Below are positions 52,980 to 62,590 of a stretch of DNA of 64,000 bases, in pieces (position 1 is the first letter of the stretch; each line of letters begins with the position of its first letter). This DNA is from Gemella haemolysans (lineage in GTDB: Bacteria > Bacillota > Bacilli > Staphylococcales > Gemellaceae). The stretch spans positions 372,001 to 436,000 of the forward strand of contig NZ_CP050965.1 of NCBI RefSeq assembly GCF_012273215.1. Reading direction: 5' to 3'. Made by a program: the position numbers and the translations under genes. The notes beneath the pieces are model-generated. The model searched no databases. It was not told the origin of the DNA and saw nothing but the letters and a program-made list of their open reading frames with translations.

Positions 52980-53873
52980 ATGAAATTGAAAAAACTATCA
53001 GCAATTTTATTAGGTTTGCTTGGTGTAGTTACTCTTTCAGGATGTTCACAAAATGACCGTTCTGGAACGTTTTATGAAATCTTCGTAAAACCAATGGACT
53101 TGTCACTGAGTAAAATACATGAGTATACAGGAAGTTGGGGCTGGTCAATAGTTATTATTACTTTAGTAATCAGACTATTAGTTTTACCTTTCATGTTAAA
53201 TAACTACAAAGTTCAAAATAAATCAAGAAAAGGACAAGAATTAGCTCGTCCAGAATTAGAAGTAGTTCAGAAAAAGCAAAAAGCTGCTAAAGAAAAAGAA
53301 GCTAGAGCAATTTCTAATGAAGAGAAAATGCAGGCTCGTAGTGAACTTATGGAATTACAAAGAGAGCAAATGGCTATCATGAAAAAATATGATGCAATGC
53401 CATTAAGTTTAGGTGGATGTTTACCAATGCTTATTCCACTTCCATTCTTAACTGGATTGTTCTATACGTTATCTAATCCGTTATATTCTGCTGGAATTAC
53501 GGAATCAACATTCTTAGGGGTATTTAACTTAGGAACACGTTCGTACACATTACCTATAATAGCATTTATTGTTTATGCTATTCAAACTACATTAACTATG
53601 AAGTTAATGCCGACACCTACTCAACCAGGTCAAGAACAAATGCAAAGTCAAATGCAAATGATGCAATGGTTATCACCAATTATGATCACGGTCTTCTCAT
53701 TCCTAGTTGCTGGAGCAGTAGCGGTGTACTATATCGTGGGGGGAATATTCATGATTTTCCAAACGTACTTAGGTCATGCACTATATCCGCCATATAAACC
53801 AGAAAAACAAAAGAAACAAACGTTTGATCCGGAAAAAGTTACATTAGTTTCTAATAAGAAAAAACGTAAATAA
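52980..53873 (+). CDS. yidC: Membrane protein insertase YidC (lipoprotein form)
   Basis: 297 aa. Lipoprotein signal with lipobox LSGC (Cys about residue 22). Five transmembrane segments: about 57-77, 135-155, 180-200, 220-245, 247-265. The conserved hydrophilic-groove Arg is in IVIITLVIRLLVLPFMLNN. The C-terminus is basic (NKKKRK), binding ribosomes. It inserts and folds membrane proteins. Monocistronic with a terminator. Confidence 0.93.
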   Translation: MKLKKLSAILLGLLGVVTLSGCSQNDRSGTFYEIFVKPMDLSLSKIHEYTGSWGWSIVIITLVIRLLVLPFMLNNYKVQNKSRKGQELARPELEVVQKKQKAAKEKEARAISNEEKMQARSELMELQREQMAIMKKYDAMPLSLGGCLPMLIPLPFLTGLFYTLSNPLYSAGITESTFLGVFNLGTRSYTLPIIAFIVYAIQTTLTMKLMPTPTQPGQEQMQSQMQMMQWLSPIMITVFSFLVAGAVAVYYIVGGIFMIFQTYLGHALYPPYKPEKQKKQTFDPEKVTLVSNKKKRK

Positions 53874-53876
53874 TTA

Positions 53877-53920
53877 AACTTGGTCAGTGAACTTTAGCAA
53901 TATAGTTTACTGACCTAGTT
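53877..53920 (+). terminator. Terminator after yidC
   Basis: AACTTGGTCAGTGAAC pairs with GTTTACTGACCTAGTT, followed by a T-run. Confidence 0.85.
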
Positions 53921-53984
53921 TTTTTGAAAAAAAAGTAAGAAAAGTTATCAATATAGTTGACGTTAGGGTATATATGTGTTAGAA

Positions 53985-54092
53985 TTGAATTGTTGTGTAG
54001 CTCCTAAAATAGCTACTACAACCGCACGTATAAGGTAAATAAGAGAGAAATCCACCTTATATGGCGAGTCTTAGTAAAAAATATTTAAGGAG
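53985..54092 (+). promoter_or_regulatory. L21 leader of rplU
   Basis: The 5' region preceding rplU contains gttgtgtagctcctaaaata, gctactacaaccgcacg and ataaggtaaat ... ccaccttat, the conserved pieces of the Firmicute L21 leader RNA. GTTGT/ACAAC and ATAAGGT/ACCTTAT can pair. It presumably mediates autogenous control by ribosomal protein L21. Confidence 0.8.
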
Positions 54093-54100
54093 GTGCAGAT

Positions 54101-54409
54101 ATGTACGCAGTAATTAAAACAGGTGGGAAACAACTACGTGTTGAAGAAGGACAAACAATCTTAGTTGAGAAATTAGCAGCTGAAGTTGATTCTACAGTTA
54201 CTTTTGACGAAGTAGTATTAGTAGGTGGAGAAACAACAAAAGTTGGTGCTCCTTTAGTAGCTGGTGCGACAGTAACAGCTAAAGTAGTTGCTCAAGGTAA
54301 AGGTAAAAAAATCACAGTATTTAAATACAAACCTAAAAAGAACAATCACCGTAAATTAGGTCATCGTCAACCTTTCACTAAATTAGTAGTTGAAAAAATT
54401 AACGCTTAA
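54101..54409 (+). CDS. rplU: 50S ribosomal protein L21
   Basis: 102 aa, usual length. [40 protein letters not shown] and the final TKLVVEKI are L21 signatures. It binds 23S rRNA. First gene of rplU-prp-rpmA, with a strong RBS (aaggaggtg). Confidence 0.98.
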   Translation: MYAVIKTGGKQLRVEEGQTILVEKLAAEVDSTVTFDEVVLVGGETTKVGAPLVAGATVTAKVVAQGKGKKITVFKYKPKKNNHRKLGHRQPFTKLVVEKINA

Positions 54410-54411
54410 TC

Positions 54412-54747
54412 ATGATTAAGGTGGAAATCATAAAAGAAGTTGAAGTTATTAAACAAGTAACAGTTGATGGACATGCTGATTATGCAGAACATGGTTCTGA
54501 TATAGTTTGTGCAGGTGCTTCTGCTGTAGTATTCGGTTTAATTAATGCGGTAGATGCACTAGATGATGATGTTCAATTTGACATTTCAGCTAATGAGGAT
54601 GTAACTGGACATTTAACATATAGATCGTTAAAATCTACTGATAAAGAACAACTTCTACTAAATGCAATGTTAGTTGCATTAAAAACAATTGAAGAAAATT
54701 ATTCAGATTATATAACTATTGAAGTAAGAGAGGTGAAATTGACATGA
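54412..54747 (+). CDS. prp: Ribosomal-processing cysteine protease Prp
   Basis: 111 aa. Conserved [20 protein letters not shown] contains the catalytic His and Cys of Prp (YsxB). It cleaves the N-terminal extension of ribosomal protein L27. It starts 3 bp after rplU and overlaps rpmA by 4 bp; the substrate gene next door carries the expected cleavage motif. Confidence 0.93.
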   Translation: MIKVEIIKEVEVIKQVTVDGHADYAEHGSDIVCAGASAVVFGLINAVDALDDDVQFDISANEDVTGHLTYRSLKSTDKEQLLLNAMLVALKTIEENYSDYITIEVREVKLT

Positions 54748-55028
54748 TGTTACAATTAAATTTACAATTCTTCGCATCTAAAAAAGGGGTAGGTTCTACT
54801 AAAAACGGACGTGACTCTGAATCAAAACGTTTAGGTGCTAAAAGAGCTGACGGTCAGTACGTAACTGCAGGTTCTATCTTATACAGACAACGTGGGACAA
54901 AAATTTGGCCAGGAACTAACGTAGGAAAAGGTGGAGATGATACATTATTCTCACTAGTTGACGGAGTTGTACGTTTCGAAAGATACGGACGTAGCCGTAA
55001 AAAAGTTTCTGTTTATCCACAAGCTTAA
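54744..55028 (+). CDS. rpmA: 50S ribosomal protein L27 precursor
   Basis: 94 aa; ATG 54744 or 54747. The N-terminus [20 protein letters not shown] contains LQFFA, the Firmicute Prp cleavage motif, followed by the mature protein ([19 protein letters not shown]). Removal of the leader is required for L27 to reach the peptidyl transferase centre. A strong terminator follows. Confidence 0.97.
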   Translation: MMLQLNLQFFASKKGVGSTKNGRDSESKRLGAKRADGQYVTAGSILYRQRGTKIWPGTNVGKGGDDTLFSLVDGVVRFERYGRSRKKVSVYPQA

Positions 55029-55036
55029 TAAGCACG

Positions 55037-55070
55037 AAAAAGGTATTTACAAATTTGTAGATACCTTTTT
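55037..55070 (+). terminator. Terminator of rplU-prp-rpmA
   Basis: AAAAAGGTATTTACAA and TTGTAGATACCTTTTT form a long stem with a very short loop, followed by T-rich sequence. Confidence 0.88.
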
Positions 55071-55245
55071 TATTTTTGGAAAATATTAATGTGTTATTAA
55101 CAAATTTTATGTAATTAATGTAAGAATTTGTAATAATATTTTAATATTTCTAGTTTTAGATTTTTGTTGTACTTTTAAAATTTATATGGTAAAATTTATT
55201 TGTGTGTTTAAAGATACACGCAACATATACTAGGAGGACAAAAAA

Positions 55246-56880
55246 GTGTCAGCACTTTGGCAAGAAATTTTATTTTCTTTTTTAGGAGGTCTGGGATTAT
55301 TCCTATTCAGTATTAAGTACATGGGGGACGGACTTCAATTAATAGCCGGGGAGAAAATGCGATATGTTTTAGATAAATATACATCTAAACCACTTATGGC
55401 TGTCTTAGCCGGGATTATTGTTACGATACTTATTCAATCAAGTACAGGAACTATCGTAATTACTATCAGTTTAGTAGGAGCAGGATTATTAAAAACGAAA
55501 CAAGCAATTGCTATTGTTATGGGTTCTAATATAGGAACTACATTAACATCATTCATTATCGGGTTTAATATTTCTAAATATGCACTTCCTTTAATTTTCT
55601 TAGGAGCAGCGTTTTTATTCTTTACTCGTGCTAAATTAGTAAATAACATAGGTCGTGTAATATTTGGTTTTGGTGGAATTTTTTATGCACTTAAAATGAT
55701 GGCTACAGCTATGGGACCTATGAAAGATATGTCTTGGTTCCAAAATGTATTAGAGCATATTAATGATAGTGCAGTAGTAGGGGTAGGAGTAGGTACATTC
55801 TTAACAGTATTAATTCAATCTTCTGCAGCAACTATAGCTATTTTACAAAACTTATACGCAGATGGAGCTTTAAGTTTAACAGGAGCTTTACCTGTGTTAT
55901 TCGGGGATAATATCGGAACAGCGATTACAACTGCAGCATTAGCGATGATAGGAAGTAATATTGCAGCAAAACGAGTTGCTGCATCTCACGTATTGTTTAA
56001 CGTTATCGGTACTATAATCTGTTTAATTGCTTTAGTTCCTTACGGAGCATTTATTCAGTATTTAGAAACTACGTTAGGTCTAGAACCTAAGATGACAATT
56101 GCATCAGCACACGGTACATTTAATATACTAAATACAATATTACAATTCCCATTTATTAGTGTATTAGTTGTGATTGTAACGAAACTTATTCCTGGAGAAG
56201 ATGAACAAATCAAATACAGTACACAATACCTTGACAAATCACTTATTGCAAGTGCACCAGCGGTAGCTTTAGGTCAAGTTCAAAAAGAATTTGTTGAAAT
56301 GTTAATATTATCTAAGAAAAGTTTACGCAATTCTGTAGAGTACTTTATGAATCGTGATGAACAATTACGTGAAAAAGGCGAAACTTACGAAGATGCAATT
56401 AATAATTTTGATGAACAAATGACTGATTACCTAACTTTATTATTTAGGGAAAAATTAAGTCCTAAAGAAGGTTTAATTGCCTCAACATTATTAGATGGAA
56501 CTCGTGACGTTGAAAGAATTGGTGACCACGCTAGAGATATTGTTTTATCAGTTGATTATCAAATTAGAAAAAAATTGAAATTCTCTGATGGTGCAAAAGA
56601 AGAAGTACAAGAGATGTTTGATCTTTGTAATGATATAATTTTAAAAACTATTAAATCATTAGAAGAAAACAACATAGCTTTAGCAGGAGCGGCGTTAGCG
56701 GCATGTGAAAACATATATGCACTAGAAAAAGCTGCTCGTAAGAGACATACTCAACGTATGAAAGATGGAGATTGTGAAATTCCAGCTGGAGTAGTTTATA
56801 TGGACTTAATTCAACATTTTACACGTGTTTGTGAGCATACAAGAAACATTCTTGAAAAAGAAATTCAAGGTCATATGTAA
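55246..56880 (+). CDS. Na/Pi cotransporter family protein with PhoU-like domain
   Basis: 544 aa from GTG 55246 (RBS aggagg). Two inverted-repeat NptA motifs are visible: ILIQSSTGTIVITISLVGAG and LIQSSAATIAILQNL, each with the QSS signature, in about nine membrane segments (residues 1-310). The C-terminal 190 residues are helical and PhoU-like (LLDGTRDVERIGDHARDI). It is likely a phosphate transporter with an intracellular regulatory domain; direct homologues include YjbB-like proteins. Confidence 0.9.
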   Translation: MSALWQEILFSFLGGLGLFLFSIKYMGDGLQLIAGEKMRYVLDKYTSKPLMAVLAGIIVTILIQSSTGTIVITISLVGAGLLKTKQAIAIVMGSNIGTTLTSFIIGFNISKYALPLIFLGAAFLFFTRAKLVNNIGRVIFGFGGIFYALKMMATAMGPMKDMSWFQNVLEHINDSAVVGVGVGTFLTVLIQSSAATIAILQNLYADGALSLTGALPVLFGDNIGTAITTAALAMIGSNIAAKRVAASHVLFNVIGTIICLIALVPYGAFIQYLETTLGLEPKMTIASAHGTFNILNTILQFPFISVLVVIVTKLIPGEDEQIKYSTQYLDKSLIASAPAVALGQVQKEFVEMLILSKKSLRNSVEYFMNRDEQLREKGETYEDAINNFDEQMTDYLTLLFREKLSPKEGLIASTLLDGTRDVERIGDHARDIVLSVDYQIRKKLKFSDGAKEEVQEMFDLCNDIILKTIKSLEENNIALAGAALAACENIYALEKAARKRHTQRMKDGDCEIPAGVVYMDLIQHFTRVCEHTRNILEKEIQGHM

Positions 56881-56882
56881 TC

Positions 56883-56978
56883 ATGTCTAATAAACAAAAA
56901 ATACTTATAATTCTATTTATTATTATGTTATTAATAGTATTAGTTTTATATAAATTATATCAAATACAATTAGGATAA
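56883..56978 (+). CDS. 31 aa single-TM small membrane protein
   Basis: ATG 56883 begins two bases after the preceding stop and encodes MSNKQKILIILFIIML, a hydrophobic stretch to about residue 25, then YKLYQIQLG. The close spacing and a terminator immediately after it support a real gene, but no strong RBS is evident. A small accessory subunit of the transporter is possible; this is inference. Confidence 0.45.
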   Translation: MSNKQKILIILFIIMLLIVLVLYKLYQIQLG

Positions 56979-56985
56979 AAATTAT

Positions 56986-57037
56986 AAACGAAAATGTAGA
57001 GAAATCAATGTTATTTCTACTATGTTTTCGTTTTTTT
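56986..57037 (+). terminator. Terminator upstream of pnp
   Basis: AAACGAAAATGTAGAGAAAT pairs with ATTTCTACTATGTTTTCGTT (one mismatch), followed by a T-run. Confidence 0.85.
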
Positions 57038-57118
57038 CTTTGTAAATACTAGTATTCGTGATATAATAAGGTAGTCGATTTATATAAAGTTTAAGAAAAA
57101 TATTGAAAGGAAATAAAC

Positions 57119-59206
57119 ATGTTTCAAGATAAAAAAGTTTATACAACGCAATGGGCTGGAAAAACATTAACAGTTGAATTAGGTGAAATGGCTCGCCAAG
57201 CTAATGCAGCAGTAGTAGTAAAATATGGAGATACTGTTGTATTAACAACTGCAGTTGCTTCAAAAGAAGCAAAAGATGTAGATTTCTTCCCGCTAACAGT
57301 TAACTATGAAGAAAAAATGTACGCAGTAGGGAAAATACCAGGAGGATTCTTACGTAGAGAAGGTCGTCCAGGAACTGAAGCTACTCTAGCTGCTCGTCTT
57401 ATCGATAGACCGATTAGACCATTATTCGAAGATGGATTCAGAAATGAAGTACAAGTTATTTCAACTGTTTTATCAGTTGAATATGATTGTGATCCGGTAA
57501 TGGCAGCAATGCTAGGAAGCTCACTATCATTATCAGTATCAAATATTCCATTCAAAGGACCAATTGCTGGTGTTACTGTAGGATATGTTGATGGAGAATA
57601 CGTAATTAACCCAACAGTTGAACAAATGGAACGTTCTACAGTTGACTTAAAAGTTGCTGGAACAATTGATGCGATTAACATGGTTGAAGCAGGTGCAAAA
57701 GAAGTATCTGAAGAAATTATGTTAAATGCAATTATGTTTGGACATGAAGAAATTAAACGTCTAATTGCATTCCAACAACAAATTGTTGATGAAATTGGTC
57801 AAGAAAAAATGGCTGTAGAGTTAAAAGTTATTGATGAAACAATCTATAAAGAAGTTCTTTCAATGGCATTATCTCAAATGAAAGAAGCTATTGCTATTAA
57901 AGATAAACAAGAACGAGATGAAGCTATTTCAGCTGTTAAAGAAAAAGTTCTTGAAGTATTTGAAGAAAAAGCAACTGATGAAGATGAACTTGATATTGTA
58001 AAAGAAGCAAAATTATCACTAGATAAAATTGTAAAAGATGAAGTTCGTCGTGAAATCACTGAAGATAAAATCAGACCGGATGGACGTGCTTTAACAGAAA
58101 TTAGACCATTGGCTTCAAGAGTTGATGTATTACCAAGAACGCATGGATCTGCATTATTCACTCGTGGACAAACTCAGTCTTTAGGTGTTGTAACATTAGG
58201 TAACTTATCAGATGAGCAAATCATTGATGATTTAACTCAAGAAGAAAACAAGAGATTTATGTTACACTATAATTTCCCAGCATTCTCAGTTGGTGAAGTT
58301 GGATTTAGTCGTGCGCCAGGACGTCGTGAAATTGGTCACGGTGCATTAGGTGAGCGTGCATTAGCCCAAGTAATTCCATCTAAAGAAGATTTCCCATATA
58401 CAATCCGTATTGTATCAGAAATTTTAGAATCTAATGGATCAAGTTCACAAGCTACAATCTGTTCTGGATCAATGGCTCTTATGGCAGCAGGAGTTCCAAT
58501 TAAAGCTCAAGTAGCTGGTATTGCGATGGGATTAGTTAAAAAAGATGAACACTATACTATTTTAACTGATATTCAAGGTATGGAAGATCACCTTGGGGAT
58601 ATGGACTTCAAAGTTGCAGGTACATCTGAAGGTATTACAGCACTTCAAATGGATATTAAAATCGATGGTTTAAGTGAACAAATCTTAAAAGAATCATTAG
58701 AACAAGCACGTGTTGGTAGATTACAAATTTTAGAGCACATGAACAGTATTATCTCTGAACCTCGTCAAGAAGTTTCTACATTTGCACCGAAAATTAAAAT
58801 CATTAAAATTAAACCTGAAAAAATTAAAGATGTTATTGGTTCAGGTGGTAAAGTTATCAATGAAATCATTGAAAAAACTGGTGTTAAAATTGATATAGAA
58901 CAAAATGGAGATGTATTTATCTCTTCACCTGAAATCGAAGGAATTAATAAAGCTATCGAAATTATCGAAAACATCACACGTGAAGCAGAAGTTGGTGAAA
59001 TCTATCTTGCTGAAGTTAAACGTATTGAAAAATTCGGTGCATTCGTTGAATTATTCCCAGGAGTAGATGCGTTAGTACATATTTCTAAATTAGCTGAAGA
59101 AAGAGTAAATAAAGTTGAAGATGTTGTAAAAGTTGGAGACACTCTTAAAGTTAAAGTAATTAAAATTGATGAGAAAGGTCGCGTAGACGCAGCAGCTCAT
59201 TTCTAG
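57119..59206 (+). CDS. pnp: Polyribonucleotide nucleotidyltransferase (PNPase)
   Basis: 695 aa. Two RNase PH domains (about 10-230 and 305-540; the second has [20 protein letters not shown] and [11 protein letters not shown]), a helical linker, a KH domain ([20 protein letters not shown], about 560-580) and an S1 domain (about 620-690, [20 protein letters not shown]). It degrades mRNA 3'-5' with phosphate. RBS gaaagga. Confidence 0.97.
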   Translation: MFQDKKVYTTQWAGKTLTVELGEMARQANAAVVVKYGDTVVLTTAVASKEAKDVDFFPLTVNYEEKMYAVGKIPGGFLRREGRPGTEATLAARLIDRPIRPLFEDGFRNEVQVISTVLSVEYDCDPVMAAMLGSSLSLSVSNIPFKGPIAGVTVGYVDGEYVINPTVEQMERSTVDLKVAGTIDAINMVEAGAKEVSEEIMLNAIMFGHEEIKRLIAFQQQIVDEIGQEKMAVELKVIDETIYKEVLSMALSQMKEAIAIKDKQERDEAISAVKEKVLEVFEEKATDEDELDIVKEAKLSLDKIVKDEVRREITEDKIRPDGRALTEIRPLASRVDVLPRTHGSALFTRGQTQSLGVVTLGNLSDEQIIDDLTQEENKRFMLHYNFPAFSVGEVGFSRAPGRREIGHGALGERALAQVIPSKEDFPYTIRIVSEILESNGSSSQATICSGSMALMAAGVPIKAQVAGIAMGLVKKDEHYTILTDIQGMEDHLGDMDFKVAGTSEGITALQMDIKIDGLSEQILKESLEQARVGRLQILEHMNSIISEPRQEVSTFAPKIKIIKIKPEKIKDVIGSGGKVINEIIEKTGVKIDIEQNGDVFISSPEIEGINKAIEIIENITREAEVGEIYLAEVKRIEKFGAFVELFPGVDALVHISKLAEERVNKVEDVVKVGDTLKVKVIKIDEKGRVDAAAHF

Positions 59207-59215
59207 GAGAAACTT

Positions 59216-59482
59216 ATGGAGTTATTTGAAAAAGAAAGACGTGGAATCTATGTCTATTTTAAAAGTTTTAAAGATTTAAATAAATTAGAAAAATATGGGA
59301 ACTTTATTTCTTATTCTAAAAGAGGTAGGTATGCATGCATTTATGTGGATGAAACTAGAATAGAAAGTATTGTTGCAGACCTTAAGAAGAAGAAATTCGT
59401 AAAAAAAGTAGAATTATCAGAAATGTCAAATTTACATTTATGTTTTGAGCATTTAGATAGTAATTTACAAACAAAACAATAA
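59216..59482 (+). CDS. UPF0298/DUF2129 protein (YlbG-like)
   Basis: 88 aa. RRGIYVYFKSFKDLNKLEKY, GNFISYSKRGRYACIYVD and KKKFVKKVELS follow the YlbG pattern. It precedes rsmD and coaD, the same order as the ylbG-ylbH-ylbI neighbourhood of Bacillus. Role unproven. Confidence 0.85.
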   Translation: MELFEKERRGIYVYFKSFKDLNKLEKYGNFISYSKRGRYACIYVDETRIESIVADLKKKKFVKKVELSEMSNLHLCFEHLDSNLQTKQ

Positions 59483-59574
59483 TATTATAATAAGGGGGAG
59501 GCGAAAGCCATATTCTCCCTTATTTTAAAGAAATCATTAATAAGTAATATATTATATATTTATTGTGAGGAAAC

Positions 59575-60622
<1,048 letters not shown>

Positions 60623-60624
60623 AA

Positions 60625-61707
60625 TTGAAGAAAATCCTGTTTACTGGAGGGGGTTCAGCAGGTCACGTATCTGTTAATGTTGCCTTAATTCCAGAATTCA
60701 AAAAAAATGGATATGAAATCTCGTATATTGGTAGTAAAACTGGTATAGAAAACGAGATGATTGGTAAAATTCCAGAGGTTAAGTACTATAAAATAAGTTC
60801 AGGAAAGTTACGAAGATATTTTTCATTGGAGAATTTTATTGATCCATTTAAAGTACTAAAAGGAATTGTAGATTCTTTATTAGTATTAAAAAAGGAGAAA
60901 CCAAATTTTGTATTTTCAAAAGGTGGATTTGTGAGTGTTCCAGTTTGTATCGCAGCTAGATTACTTAAGATTCCAGTTGTCTTACATGAGTCGGATCTTA
61001 CACCAGGACTTGCAAATAAAATCAACATAAAGTTCTGTAATCATATTTTTACAACATTTGAAGATACACAAAAGTTCTTACCTAAAGGAAAAGCTAGTCT
61101 AATAGGTGCTATTGTAAGAGATGATATTTATACAGGTGATGCTAATCGCGCTTATGAACTAACAGGATTCACATCGGAAAAACCTGTGTTGCTTGTTATG
61201 GGTGGATCATTAGGATCAAAAATTCTAAATGATTATATTTGGAATAATATTGATGAACTAATCAACAAATATCAGATAGTTCACCTTGTAGGTAAAGGAT
61301 TATTAAATGATAGTGTTGAAAAAGAAGGTTATAAGCAATATGAATTTTTAGCTAAAGAACTATTTGATGTACTGAAAATAACAGATTTTGCAGTTTCGAG
61401 AGCTGGAGCTAATGCCTTGTATGAATTTTTAGCTTTAGATTTACCTCCAATCTTAGTACCACTTGGAACTAATCAGAGTAGAGGTGATCAAATAGAAAAC
61501 GCCAAGTTCTTTGAAAAAAATGGTTTCGCGAAAGTTGTCGCTGAAGAAGATTTCACCAATTTACCTGTTGATCAAATCTTTGATTTTTATGATAAACTTG
61601 ATGATTATAAGAATTCAATGAAAGATTATAAAAAAGAAAAACGTGTTATTAATGACGTAAGTGAATTTTATAATAAAATAATTGAAAAAATAGGAGGTGA
61701 AAAATAG
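60625..61707 (+). CDS. murG: UDP-GlcNAc:lipid II precursor GlcNAc transferase
   Basis: 360 aa from TTG 60625. GGGSAGHVSVNVALIP (first glycine-rich loop), GGFVSVPVCIAARLLKIP, VLLVMGGSLGSKILN and the sugar-binding ISRAGANAL-like VSRAGANALYEFLALDLP followed by Q-SRGDQIENA. It acts on the inner face of the membrane in peptidoglycan synthesis. It overlaps the RBS of the PAP2 gene. Confidence 0.95.
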   Translation: MKKILFTGGGSAGHVSVNVALIPEFKKNGYEISYIGSKTGIENEMIGKIPEVKYYKISSGKLRRYFSLENFIDPFKVLKGIVDSLLVLKKEKPNFVFSKGGFVSVPVCIAARLLKIPVVLHESDLTPGLANKINIKFCNHIFTTFEDTQKFLPKGKASLIGAIVRDDIYTGDANRAYELTGFTSEKPVLLVMGGSLGSKILNDYIWNNIDELINKYQIVHLVGKGLLNDSVEKEGYKQYEFLAKELFDVLKITDFAVSRAGANALYEFLALDLPPILVPLGTNQSRGDQIENAKFFEKNGFAKVVAEEDFTNLPVDQIFDFYDKLDDYKNSMKDYKKEKRVINDVSEFYNKIIEKIGGEK

Positions 61708-61708
61708 T

Positions 61709-62311
61709 ATGAACAGATTAAAAATTACTTTTTACTTGAAACTTCTGATTTTGATTATTTTAGCATTTGTAGCAATTAAATTTCCGAATAATGATATCGA
61801 TAGAATTATCGCTGATTTAATTGAGATTAAATCGTTGGCAACATTAGCTAAAATAATTTCATTAGTTTTTAATGATAAACTATTATTATTAATAATGGTT
61901 CTTTTATCAGTATTTCTAGTATGGATTAAAGAATTGAAAAAAGCTGTGTTTATTTTCTTTAGTGCTGGATTAGGTGGATTCTTCTTATCTGCATTAAAAT
62001 ACAGCATCCAAAGGGTTAGACCTCTACCTGAGATTCATGATGGTTTTAGTTTCCCAAGTGGACATTCTACATTTGTAGCATTATTTTTCTTAGCATTATT
62101 GTTTGTAATAAATAAAAAAGAAATTTTAAAAGTAATTGCTACTTTTGCAATAATTGCAATACCAATTTCAAGAATGGTTTTAGGTGCACACTTTTTAAGT
62201 GACGTTATTGCAGGATTATTACTTGGAAGCTTAGTAGTAGACTTTATGAAAGTCTATTATGTAAAAATTTATGATTTAATAATGAGGGTTTTAGGAAAAA
62301 CAAATGAATAG
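61709..62311 (+). CDS. PAP2-family phosphatase, second copy
   Basis: 200 aa from ATG 61709 (RBS taggaggtg). Motifs: K-x6-RP in KYSIQRVRP, SFPSGHST and SRMVLGAHFLSDV. Five membrane segments. Adjacent to murG, recycling of undecaprenyl pyrophosphate is the likely role. Its 3' end lies in a 41-bp tandem duplication. Confidence 0.88.
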   Translation: MNRLKITFYLKLLILIILAFVAIKFPNNDIDRIIADLIEIKSLATLAKIISLVFNDKLLLLIMVLLSVFLVWIKELKKAVFIFFSAGLGGFFLSALKYSIQRVRPLPEIHDGFSFPSGHSTFVALFFLALLFVINKKEILKVIATFAIIAIPISRMVLGAHFLSDVIAGLLLGSLVVDFMKVYYVKIYDLIMRVLGKTNE

Positions 62312-62362
62312 ATTAAAAAATAATGAGGGTTTTAGGAAAAACAAATGAATAGATTAAAAAAT
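62281..62362. repeat. 41-bp perfect tandem duplication across a gene junction
   Basis: 62281-62321 and 62322-62362 are identical, starting aatgagggttttaggaaaaa and ending gattaaaaaat. The unit contains the stop codon of the PAP2 gene and the start codon of the next gene (ATGAATAG overlap). After duplication the first ATG (about 62304) opens only a 14-codon peptide; the real start is in the second unit. Confidence 0.92.
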
Positions 62363-62590
62363 AAAGAGGGTATAGTTGCAATCATTATTGCAATAATTCA
62401 CTTTGCTCTATGGTATTATTTCGCATATGTCAGATTTGATGTGAATAATGTGAAATCCTATAAGTATATTTTAGGATTACCAGAATGGTTTTTTTACAGT
62501 TCGATAGTAGTAAGTATTTTAATAATAATATTAGTTATTATTTGTACAAATCTTTTGCTTAATGATGAAATAAAAGAGGAGGAAAAATAA
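62345..62590 (+). CDS. YhdT-family small membrane protein
   Basis: 81 aa, two membrane segments (about 10-28 and 48-70) and a conserved YVRFDVNN..SYKYILGLPEWFFYS region. YhdT partners PanF in the same order in many bacteria, and here its stop overlaps the panF start (TAATG). Role: presumed subunit or stabiliser of the pantothenate symporter. Confidence 0.85.
   Translation: MNRLKNKEGIVAIIIAIIHFALWYYFAYVRFDVNNVKSYKYILGLPEWFFYSSIVVSILIIILVIICTNLLLNDEIKEEEK

Noticed and set aside
57304..58977. Several minus-strand open frames opposite pnp
   Set aside because: They are antisense shadows of the strongly supported pnp reading frame; no RBS and no recognisable domains.
62304..62348. 14-codon ORF at the first unit of the 41-bp duplication
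   Set aside because: It is a by-product of the duplication (copied start of yhdT) and terminates almost at once.
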